Assembly (NCBI RefSeq): GCF_000479005.1
Contig: NZ_AWXC01000008.1
Location: 1 to 64,000, forward strand
Direction: 5' to 3'
Source of the DNA: Prevotella sp. BV3P1
GTDB taxonomy: Bacteria > Bacteroidota > Bacteroidia > Bacteroidales > Bacteroidaceae
DNA length: 64,000 bases
Shown: positions 55,756 to 63,329 of the stretch, one piece after another
Layout of the letters: the number at the start of each line of letters is the position of its first letter
Position numbering within the stretch: the first letter of the stretch is position 1
Program-made: the position numbers and the translations under genes
The notes under the pieces: generated by a model
The model's database searches: none
Told to the model about the DNA's origin: nothing
The model's input: only the letters and a program-made list of their open reading frames with translations

Positions 55756-58725
55756 TTATCGCACCAGAATGGTTTTCCTCACGTTGCCCACTTTCACGAT
55801 GTACAAGCCAGGAATGAGTTGTACCGTCTGTGTTCCATCAATGGTTGCTTCGTGTACCTGCTGTCCGTTTGCCGTAAAGATAGCCACTTTTGCAGCGTTG
55901 TCAGTCTTGATGATTACGGCCTGTTGAGCTGCGGTAACAGTCACTGAACCTGTCTCTGTGGTTTCAATGCCGTTGGAGATAGTGAACCTTACCATTACAT
56001 CGGTAGCCCTGGTCACGGTGAATTGGTTGTTTTCAATATTCTTGCCGTTGGCCCTGCTCGATGCCACAGCATATCCGTTGGCTGGTTTAGCCTCAACGGT
56101 GACAATGCTGTTCTTTTCAACCTTGTCGCCACTTTTCACTTCGTTGCCTTTGGCATCCTTCAGTTTCACGGTGCCATTGGTCGTTTCCAAGACAGTGATG
56201 TATGCCATATTGCATCCAGTTCCGTCGCCTGCTTGATTCAGTTTCCAACCTTTGCTGGCGGCAATGTCACTCTCGGCATGTTCCGCATCGTTCTCGTGTG
56301 TAGACTGTGTGTCAGTCATCCACAAGGTGCTGCCAGTAGGTGTGCTATGATCTTGAAGTTCGGGATATTCGTTCAAAGAGTAGTACAAGTCGTTCAAAGT
56401 ACATGCATCCCAGCCATTTCCACCAACCTGAACAAGTGTCAAGCTGTTTTGATGGCTCAAGTCGAGTGTTTCAAGTTGGTTTTTATCCAGAAGGACGGTT
56501 TGCAAATTCGTGTTCTTGCTCAAGTCAACCGAGGTCAGTTTGTTGTTGCTGCCTCCAAGTTTCTTCAGGTTTTCCGCATTCGTGACGTTCACATTTGAGA
56601 TTTGGTTGTGTGAAAAATCCAATTCAATGAGGTCGCTCATGGCTGATACGTCTAATGCTGTAAGCTGGTTGTTTTGAACCAGAAGCGTTTGCAACCTATT
56701 GTTGTTGGTTGTGTTCAGCTCTTCGAGTTTGTTCGATTTTACGTCCAGATAAGTCAGCTCAGGAGTCTGTGTGATGTCCAGTGTACTCAAGTTGTTACCG
56801 TAGGCGCGCAGCTTTCTCAGCTTCGGATTGTGGCTGATGTCAAGAGTTGATATGCCTGTGTAGGCCAAGTCAAGATCCTCTAATTGACTTAGATTGCTAA
56901 CATCAATTTTCTTGATGTCATTGAAATACAGGCTTATGGTACGCAATTTGTTCGCCTTGGTTAAGTCAATGGCTGTGATGTTGTTGTTAATGCCATAGTT
57001 GGGAAAGCTTCCGAAGTCGACGCGTGTCACCGGTCCGCTAATCGTGATGGTGTTGCCGGCTGCTCCCGTCTCGTTTGCTATCGTTGTCATTCCATTGTTG
57101 ATAAAATAAGGCTTCTTTTCTCCATCACCCCAATCAATGAATATGACACTGCTTAGCTGGTCACAACCCAAGAAATATTGTTGTTTGCTTCCTGGTTCTA
57201 CCGTCAGTTTAATGACCTCGTCATTTGCTGATAATCGGAATATCGGTTCTACGGTTGCGTCGGTAGCGGTAACGAATATGGTGTCTTCATATTGCTTGCC
57301 GTTCACCTTAAAGCCTACAAAATTGTAACCCGCTTGTGGAGTTGCCTTAATAGAGATGGGGTAACCGGGTGTAGCCTTTGTCGAGACAGCCTTCCAAGAG
57401 TTGTCGTCTTGCATCTGTGTCAACGCTATCGAACCCCCAGAAGCGTTGTTGATTGTGATGTTGACGGGTACCATCGAAGCCGATCCGTCACCCTTGACAT
57501 CTGACTTGTAGCTATTGTCTTCGTCGTAAGACAGCAAACCGGTGTCTGCTGTTTCAGCTCCGGGAATACCACTGATCAACACATTGGGCGACCATGACGT
57601 GCCACGATGGTACGGCATCATCTTGAACGTAAAGTTGAGTGATTGTGGCGTCATGTTCTTGTTGTCACGAAGATCGAGCCACCTTAAGCCGTTATAGCCC
57701 ATTTCATCGTGCATGTCGAGAAATTCTATCTTCGTGTTTCGCGCATAGATGGTGTTGAGATAAATTTTGCCGGTCAGGTCAAGACGGGCGATGTCGGTGC
57801 TGTCAATCGTGATGTTTCTCAATCTGCTGAGCTTGCTGACATCCAGTCTTGATATCTTTGTACATGCAACATCGATGTTTTGAACGTTCGTGTTATAGGT
57901 AAGCGACAGGTTTCTTAGTTGTGTGTGGGCAGCCTTTAGGGTGGTGAGTTGTTTGTTCCGCGTGGTGTTGATCACAGAGATGGCCGTATGAGAAATGTTC
58001 AACTCTTCCAGCTGGGGCAGGGTGGTGATGTCCAACCGCTCAAGATTTTTGTGGCCGGCCAATGACAGTTTTTGCAGTTTGGGGTAGTTGTCATTCAGCT
58101 CAAGTTCGGTCAAATCACCATTGTCGAGCGTCAGATACAGCAATTCTGGCATGGGCTTCGGATAGAAGTGAGCCAAGTCGCCATTGTTGATGCTGATGTT
58201 TTGCAAGACGTTCTTATCGGCAAAGACGGCCGTGGTGAACCTGTGGTTGTTGTTGATTGAGAACAATTGCAGCTTCTCAAAGGGCATCAGGTTAAGCCTT
58301 ACGATGTCGTTGTTGTCCAAATTGAGGTTCTGCAGGTTGGGTGCGCCACTCAAATCCAAATTCTCGAACGTCAGTTCGTTGTCACTGGCATCCAACAGTG
58401 TCAATCCGTTTTGGTTGATCAGCTGTAAGGAAGTGAGCTTGCTTTTGCTGACGGTTAGTTTCTTTAGGTTGCCGTTAATGTGGATGGTTCCGCCCAACGA
58501 CTTGCCGGTAATGCCGGCCGGGGTGCCCCATGCTGTCTTGGTGTTGTGTTCCTTGACGTTTCCGTCACCCCAATCTATTTTCACGGTGCTGCCTTGCACC
58601 ATGTCAACGGAGAACTCCAGCGCTTTTCCATACTCCATGTTCGATTGGAGAACCACTTCACTCTCTTGTGCACATAATGCAATAGTGTTGATGAGCAAAG
58701 ACATCACAAGTAATAATTTCCTCAT
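55756..58725 (-). CDS. Large secreted leucine-rich-repeat protein with type IX-style tail
   Basis: 989 residues with a signal peptide (MRKLLLVMSLLINTIALCAQ). The plan is duplicated: a beta domain with VKIDWGDG (about 50), an LRR block (about 95-370, units such as NLQNLNLDNNDIVRLNL), a glycine-rich bacterial-repeat domain (about 420-500), then again a beta domain with IFIDWGDG (about 530), LRRs (about 585-760), and a second bacterial-repeat domain (about 835-900). The last 70 residues (VAIFTANGQQVHEA, QLIPGLYIVKVGNVRKTILVR in part) fit a T9SS type A signal. Probably a surface adhesin-like protein. A -7 box is at 58764-58771. Confidence 0.88.
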   Translation of the reverse strand: MRKLLLVMSLLINTIALCAQESEVVLQSNMEYGKALEFSVDMVQGSTVKIDWGDGNVKEHNTKTAWGTPAGITGKSLGGTIHINGNLKKLTVSKSKLTSLQLINQNGLTLLDASDNELTFENLDLSGAPNLQNLNLDNNDIVRLNLMPFEKLQLFSINNNHRFTTAVFADKNVLQNISINNGDLAHFYPKPMPELLYLTLDNGDLTELELNDNYPKLQKLSLAGHKNLERLDITTLPQLEELNISHTAISVINTTRNKQLTTLKAAHTQLRNLSLTYNTNVQNIDVACTKISRLDVSKLSRLRNITIDSTDIARLDLTGKIYLNTIYARNTKIEFLDMHDEMGYNGLRWLDLRDNKNMTPQSLNFTFKMMPYHRGTSWSPNVLISGIPGAETADTGLLSYDEDNSYKSDVKGDGSASMVPVNITINNASGGSIALTQMQDDNSWKAVSTKATPGYPISIKATPQAGYNFVGFKVNGKQYEDTIFVTATDATVEPIFRLSANDEVIKLTVEPGSKQQYFLGCDQLSSVIFIDWGDGEKKPYFINNGMTTIANETGAAGNTITISGPVTRVDFGSFPNYGINNNITAIDLTKANKLRTISLYFNDIKKIDVSNLSQLEDLDLAYTGISTLDISHNPKLRKLRAYGNNLSTLDITQTPELTYLDVKSNKLEELNTTNNNRLQTLLVQNNQLTALDVSAMSDLIELDFSHNQISNVNVTNAENLKKLGGSNNKLTSVDLSKNTNLQTVLLDKNQLETLDLSHQNSLTLVQVGGNGWDACTLNDLYYSLNEYPELQDHSTPTGSTLWMTDTQSTHENDAEHAESDIAASKGWKLNQAGDGTGCNMAYITVLETTNGTVKLKDAKGNEVKSGDKVEKNSIVTVEAKPANGYAVASSRANGKNIENNQFTVTRATDVMVRFTISNGIETTETGSVTVTAAQQAVIIKTDNAAKVAIFTANGQQVHEATIDGTQTVQLIPGLYIVKVGNVRKTILVR

Positions 58726-58763
58726 AATTTGTGTGAATTAGTGTTATATTTACAATCTTTTTG

Positions 58764-58771
58764 CAAAAGTA
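58764..58771 (-). promoter_or_regulatory. -7 box of the LRR gene
   Basis: Reads TACTTTTG on the minus strand, 39 bp before the start codon. Confidence 0.55.
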
Positions 58772-58944
58772 GTCATAAAATTTCAATCTTCTCTTGCTTT
58801 TTTCAAGAATGTTTTTTCTTAGGTTGGCATCTGTTTCAAAAAAGACTATCAAACGTAGTTAAGTACTTTATTATATATGCATGTGATGGGATGTCGAAAG
58901 TGTTAAAAATAGAAAACTTTGCGGTTTTACCCCCTTCGTAACTC

Positions 58945-59106
58945 GCGTATTTCTAAAAAAAATAATCTTCTGTCTGAAATACGCTTAAAATGTAAAAAGT
59001 TGATAATTAAGCGTTTGTCTTATTTTAGTCTGTTCGGATGCACTGAAAAACGCTGTTTTTGGGCGGTTAGAGGTCATCTATTGGAGTCCAAACTCATGTA
59101 AATAGG
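58945..59106 (-). repeat. 22-bp palindromic array, copy 6, truncated, with GCGTATTT module
   Basis: GCGTATTTC (58945-58953) and GAAATACGC (58976-58984) are a perfect inverted repeat. On the minus strand ACATTTTAAGCGTATTTC matches the inverted copy 3 (CATTTTGAGCGTATTTGC). To the right are one or two 22-bp units (59063-59084, 59085-59106 with CCAAACTCATGTAAATAGG). Regular units stop at 59106, where the integrative element seems to begin. Confidence 0.6.
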
Positions 59107-59108
59107 AT

Positions 59109-59304
59109 GGTAACTAATCAACGAAAATGAAGAGAAATCGAAGTTGGCGTAAACTAATTGATAATGAGGAAGAAACAGAACGATTTGCATAGAAGTGCTC
59201 TTTTCAAAAAGGGCAGGAATATGCAGATTTAGGCAAAAGTTCAGTTACCAAAGCATTACCTGATTTTGGGATAGGTAACGATGGAGTAATGTCCGGTAAC
59301 TGAA
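59109..59304. promoter_or_regulatory. Cluster of GGTAAC motifs upstream of the recombinases
   Basis: GGTAAC occurs at 59109, 59273 and 59295, and its complement GTTACC at 59244. TTCAGTTACC (59240-59249) and GGTAACTGAA (59295-59304) are exact inverse complements. ATTACC (59255) is a near match, and another GGTAAC lies in the promoter at 59374. They could be recombinase arm sites or a regulator's binding sites. Confidence 0.5.
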
Positions 59305-59360
59305 TTATTATCTCTAGTGTGGCTTTTGCTACGGTCGGCAGTTTTCTGCATAAGTGAGGA

Positions 59361-59402
59361 ACGCTTTAATTCGGGTAACTTTGCCCATAAAAATTAAAGC
59401 GT
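59361..59402 (+). promoter_or_regulatory. Recombinase promoter framed by an 11-bp inverted repeat
   Basis: ACGCTTTAATT (59361-59371) and AATTAAAGCGT (59392-59402) are perfect inverse complements. Between them is the -7 box TAACTTTG (59376-59383), and the start codon follows at 59403. Transcription would begin inside the repeat, so it acts on DNA as an operator more plausibly than as an RNA hairpin. Confidence 0.65.
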
Positions 59403-60632
59403 ATGAAACAAGAGAAAATGAAGGTGTTGCTCTACCTTAAAAAGAGCGGTCTTGTCAAGTCGGGCAAGGCTCCGATTATGGGACGCATTACCATTGGGCG
59501 TTCCATCGCACAGTTCAGTTGCAAGCTCTCCTGTAATCCTGACTTGTGGAATCCTCGTGAGAGCAGAATGGACGGAAAAAGTCGTGAGGCGGTGGAAGTG
59601 AATGGCAGGTTGGAGAACTTGCTGCTGTCCATTCAGTCAGCTTATCAATCTTTGCTTACAAGAGGTTGCCCATTTGACGCAACCGACGTGAAGGAACAGT
59701 TTCAAGGCAGTGTGCAGACACGGTGCATGCTCATCGAGAGGCTTGATGTGCTCATAAAAGAAAAAGAAAGTCATATCGGTATAGACATCAGAAAAGAGTC
59801 AATGGCAAGCTATCACTCCACGAGAATCCACTTGCAGGAGTTCATCCAAAAGAAGTATAAGGTTTCTGACTTAGCCTTCTCACAACTGACAGAGAACTTC
59901 ATCCATGAGTTTCAGCAGTACTTCTTAGGGGAGTGTGGATTTCAGGAAAGCTCATTCTACAATGTCGCCACCCATTTGAAAACAGTTTGCAGGCTGGCTT
60001 ACCGTGAGGGGTTGGCAGACATCCTGCTTTTTGACAAAGTAAAAATCAGCAAGGGTAACAAGAAACTCCCCAAAGCACTTGACAGAGGGGCATTTGAGAA
60101 GTTAAAGACTCTCCACTTTGAGGACTTGGAGGAGAAAATGGAAACGGCAAGGGATATTTTCCTCTTTGCCTGTTATACGGGTGCTGCGTATTGTGATTTG
60201 ATGGAACTGGACAAGTCCCATCTTGTGCGTGATGACGAGGGTAGCCTTTGGCTGAAGTTCAACCGTCAGAAGACAAGTGTGCCTTGCCGTGTCAAACTGC
60301 TGCCCGAAGCCATACGGCTGATGGAGAAGCTCCACAGCGATGAAAGGGACACATTGTTCCCTTTCATGGGATATGCCACTTACCAATCTTATTTGAAAGC
60401 CCTGCGGCTTCGTGCAGGCATCTCGTTTCCTTTTACCACACATACGGCAAGGCACACATTTGCCACGCTCATCACGCTTGAACAGGGTGTGCCTATTGAA
60501 ACGGTAAGCAAGATGCTGGGGCATTCCAAGGTGAGCATGACCGAGCGTTATGCAAAGGTAACACCGCAGAAACTCTTTGAGGAATTTGACCGTTTCCTTT
60601 CTTTCACTGAAGATATGCAGTTAACAATCTGA
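59403..60632 (+). CDS. Tyrosine-type site-specific recombinase (first of two)
   Basis: 409 residues of the Bacteroidetes integrase group. The N-terminal arm-binding domain (about 1-90) is followed by a SAM-like core-binding domain (about 105-205) and the catalytic domain. Catalytic residues seen are Arg288 and Lys290 in NRQKT, His347, Arg350 and His351 in HTARH, His374 in LGHS and Tyr383. The first Arg of the classic pentad is absent at TGAAYCDL, as in IntDOT, where another Arg (the RQK one) takes over. It probably excises and integrates the element. 51 bp separate it from the second recombinase. Confidence 0.93.
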   Translation: MKQEKMKVLLYLKKSGLVKSGKAPIMGRITIGRSIAQFSCKLSCNPDLWNPRESRMDGKSREAVEVNGRLENLLLSIQSAYQSLLTRGCPFDATDVKEQFQGSVQTRCMLIERLDVLIKEKESHIGIDIRKESMASYHSTRIHLQEFIQKKYKVSDLAFSQLTENFIHEFQQYFLGECGFQESSFYNVATHLKTVCRLAYREGLADILLFDKVKISKGNKKLPKALDRGAFEKLKTLHFEDLEEKMETARDIFLFACYTGAAYCDLMELDKSHLVRDDEGSLWLKFNRQKTSVPCRVKLLPEAIRLMEKLHSDERDTLFPFMGYATYQSYLKALRLRAGISFPFTTHTARHTFATLITLEQGVPIETVSKMLGHSKVSMTERYAKVTPQKLFEEFDRFLSFTEDMQLTI

Positions 60633-60683
60633 TTCCTATTTTTTTCTATCTTATCATTTTTATTATTCAAAACCACCAAGACA

Positions 60684-61979
60684 ATGAGAAGTACATTCAA
60701 GATATTATTCTATATCAACAGACAGAAAACAAAGGCAGATGGCAATACCGCCATTCTCTGCCGTATCACCATAGACGGAAAGAACGCAGCCATTACCACA
60801 GGAGAAGAGTGTAAATTTTCCGAGTGGAACACCAAGCAAGGTTTGCCAACTAACAGGAAGACTAATCAAAGAATCAATGAGTTCAGGGATTTGTCGGAAA
60901 AGGCCTATCGGGACATTCTTGTAAAGGATGGAGTGGTAAGCGTGGAACTTGTAAAGAACCGCTTACAGGGTATTGCCACTAATCCGACAACGCTCCTTGC
61001 CATGAGTAAGGCAGAATTGCAACCCGTCAAGGAGAGCGTAGGCAAGTCAAGGGCAGAGGGAACTTATCTGAATCTGTTCTATTCTGACAGAAATCTCCGT
61101 GAATTTGTCGAAAACAAAGGAGTGCAGGACATACCCATCGGAACCATTACAGAGGACTTGTTCGAGGAATACCGTTTCTTTCTGAAAAAGCGTGGACTTA
61201 AAGCATCTACCGTCAACAGCAACCTCTGCTGGCTGAGCCGACTGATGTTCCGTGCGGTCAGCAAGAGAATTATCCGCTGTAATCCGTTTGAGAATGCTAA
61301 GTATGAGAAAGAGGAAAAGAAGATACGCTTTCTGCAAAAGAGCGATGTAATGAAACTTATGGCAATGAAGATGAACGACAAGGAAGCGGAGCTGGCAAGA
61401 CTGATGTTCATCTTTTCCTGCTTCACAGGCTTGGCTATCTCAGACATGGAGAATTTAGAAAACAAGCATATCCAAACGAAAGCGGACGGACAGATGTATA
61501 TAAGAAAGGAACGTCAGAAGACCAAGGTTGAGTTCATCGTGCCGTTACATCCCATAGCTGAAGCCATCATCAACCATTGCAGGAGTGAGAAGAGGAGAAG
61601 CGAGGAACAGCAGACTGTGAAAGAAAAAGACGACAACCTTGTCTTTCACCGTGATTGCAGCCGTAGTGTCATGGATACCAAACTGAGCATCGTGGGAAAG
61701 GCTTGCGGTATCCGCCAAAGACCTTCCTTCCACATGGCAAGACATACATTCGGCACGATGAGCCTAAGCGCAGGAATACCTATTGAAAGCATAGCCAAGA
61801 TGATGGGGCACGCCTCCATATCAAGCACTCAAGTTTATGCGCAGGTGACGGACAAAAAGATATCAGAGGATATGGACAGGCTCATTGCCAAGCAATCGGC
61901 AAAAGAAAAGGAAACTTCGGAGAGAGAGGCTTGTGAATCTTCGGATATTGTAACCTGTAAAATGGAAGAAACGGCATGA
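60684..61979 (+). CDS. Tyrosine-type site-specific recombinase (second of two)
   Basis: 431 residues with the same domain plan but little overall identity to the first. Arg277 and Lys279 lie in ERQKT, His350 and Arg353 in HMARH, His376 in MGHA, and Tyr385. The first Arg is again missing (CFTGLAISDM). The C-terminal 35 residues are charged (KQSAKEKETSEREACES). The stop overlaps the next start (ATGA), so the two are translationally coupled. Two distinct intact recombinases may be needed together, or one may control DNA inversion or resolution. Confidence 0.92.
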   Translation: MRSTFKILFYINRQKTKADGNTAILCRITIDGKNAAITTGEECKFSEWNTKQGLPTNRKTNQRINEFRDLSEKAYRDILVKDGVVSVELVKNRLQGIATNPTTLLAMSKAELQPVKESVGKSRAEGTYLNLFYSDRNLREFVENKGVQDIPIGTITEDLFEEYRFFLKKRGLKASTVNSNLCWLSRLMFRAVSKRIIRCNPFENAKYEKEEKKIRFLQKSDVMKLMAMKMNDKEAELARLMFIFSCFTGLAISDMENLENKHIQTKADGQMYIRKERQKTKVEFIVPLHPIAEAIINHCRSEKRRSEEQQTVKEKDDNLVFHRDCSRSVMDTKLSIVGKACGIRQRPSFHMARHTFGTMSLSAGIPIESIAKMMGHASISSTQVYAQVTDKKISEDMDRLIAKQSAKEKETSEREACESSDIVTCKMEETA

Positions 61980-62392
61980 AGACAAACAACAACCTAAAAA
62001 TAAGAACAAACACTGCCAATCATCGCAGCTATTTTGATTGGGGCAGCAAAATGCAAGTCATTCGCAAAGGAAACGGAGAGATAGCCATGACAGAGAGTGA
62101 ACTTGTGAGGTTCTTCGGGATAACATGGAGGAAACTCAACTATAGGCTTCAGACAATTATGAAATCTTCCAACCTGCATCCCGAAGAAAGAGTTGCAGAC
62201 GAGGAAGAAGTCGTTATCAATGGACAGCTCAAAGGTTATGCTCCGCTCTATTCGCTTCCTATGATTATCGCCTTATCTTTCCTGTTAGATAGCACGGAAG
62301 CGCATTTGTTCAGAAAGTACATCTGTCAGAAGCTGCAGAAACCAGCATCCATAATAACACCGATATTCCTGATAGGCAACATGGATAACTGA
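61976..62392 (+). CDS. Small protein coupled to the second recombinase, family not recognised
   Basis: 138 residues, no signal peptide or membrane segment. Residues 25-75 look like a helix-turn-helix (MTESELVRFFGITWRKLNYR), followed by EEEVVINGQLKGYAPLYSLPMIIALSF and a C-terminal helix ending in FRKYICQKL. The ATGA overlap with the recombinase suggests a DNA-binding accessory or excisionase-like role. This is inference; I do not know the family. Confidence 0.65.
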   Translation: MKTNNNLKIRTNTANHRSYFDWGSKMQVIRKGNGEIAMTESELVRFFGITWRKLNYRLQTIMKSSNLHPEERVADEEEVVINGQLKGYAPLYSLPMIIALSFLLDSTEAHLFRKYICQKLQKPASIITPIFLIGNMDN

Positions 62393-62403
62393 TGGTAATA
62401 CGC

Positions 62404-62600
62404 TTTTTTCTTTCACTGATTATATCTTACTACATAACTACAATAGGGTATAATACGGTGAAAGAAAAAATCTTGTAGCGTAGTTAGTAAGAGAAACATG
62501 CAGTTACTACTTAAAAACTACATACTACTTCTATTGGTAATCTTCCAGTAAGAACACACACTGCTTGCCATTATATTCGTATCACTTACAAAATGATATT
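62404..62600. promoter_or_regulatory. Inverted repeats and ACTAC motifs in the spacer before the toxin-antitoxin pair
   Basis: TTTTTTCTTTCAC (62404-62416) and GTGAAAGAAAAAA (62458-62470) are perfect inverse complements. Within and after them, CTTACTACATAACTACAA (62427-62444 region) faces TTGTAGCGTAGTTAGTAAG (62473-62491 region) as an imperfect inverted copy. ACTAC recurs again near 62515-62540. This is the only structure in the 310-bp gap besides the promoter at 62650-62681. Confidence 0.55.
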
Positions 62601-62649
62601 CTGAAATGGAATGGAAATGATCAACCCAAATAAAAATAGCTTCAAAGAA

Positions 62650-62681
62650 TTTGGGTGTTTGGAAAATACTCGGTATTTTTG
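62650..62681 (+). promoter_or_regulatory. Consensus promoter of the toxin-antitoxin operon
   Basis: TTTG (62650-62653), 20 bp, TATTTTTG (62674-62681): exact Bacteroidetes spacing, ending 21 bp before the antitoxin start. Confidence 0.7.
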
Positions 62682-62702
62682 CGAAAATAACCGACTTAAT
62701 GT

Positions 62703-63329
62703 ATGTTAATAAACAAGGAAGAGAAGAAGGTTGTTGATATTCTTAGGAACTGTATTGAAAAAGCAAACACCGGTACTCTGTTTTTTAATAATAGTTTCCC
62801 AGAATACGACGATGAGTATGTGGGCAAGATTTTATCAGATTTTGTCCGACAGGATTTGTTGTTAAGATTATCTCGTGGCATATACCTTAAAGCGAAGAAA
62901 ACTAAATTTGGTATAGTTTATCCAACTACCGAAGAGATAGCCCATGCAATTGCAGAGAGAGACAATGCTGAAATTCTCCCTACTGGTAGTACAGCGTTGA
63001 ATATGCTTGGATTATCCGAACAAGTAACTATGACCCCTGTTTTTCTTACCAGTGGGTCTGCAAGAAAAATCAAGTGTGGTAATAGAATCCTCACATTTAA
63101 AAGAGGAGTACCTAAAAACTTCACCTTGAAAGGAAAGGTCACACGCCTTTTGGTACAAGCCATGAAGGCTATTGGGGAGCGAAACTATAACGAAGAGTGG
63201 GAAAGTGCAATTAGTGCAATACTTAGCAAATATCCAGAGGACGAGACCATGTCTGATGATCTAAAGGTCATGCCTACATGGATACGGCGAAACATAATAA
63301 AAATTTTAAGCAAAAACAATCATGAGTAG
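62703..63329 (+). CDS. DUF6088/AbiEi-like antitoxin
   Basis: 208 residues. The N-terminal 60 residues form a winged helix (KKVVDILRNCIEKANTGTLF, YVGKILSDFVRQDLLLRLSRG in part), followed by an AbiEi-like body (ILPTGSTALNMLGLSEQVTM, FLTSGSARKIKCGNRILTFK). Such proteins repress their operon and neutralise the partner nucleotidyltransferase in type IV toxin-antitoxin systems. Its last codons overlap the toxin start by 7 bp. The codon and base makeup is visibly more AT-rich than the core genes to the left. Confidence 0.85.
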   Translation: MLINKEEKKVVDILRNCIEKANTGTLFFNNSFPEYDDEYVGKILSDFVRQDLLLRLSRGIYLKAKKTKFGIVYPTTEEIAHAIAERDNAEILPTGSTALNMLGLSEQVTMTPVFLTSGSARKIKCGNRILTFKRGVPKNFTLKGKVTRLLVQAMKAIGERNYNEEWESAISAILSKYPEDETMSDDLKVMPTWIRRNIIKILSKNNHE

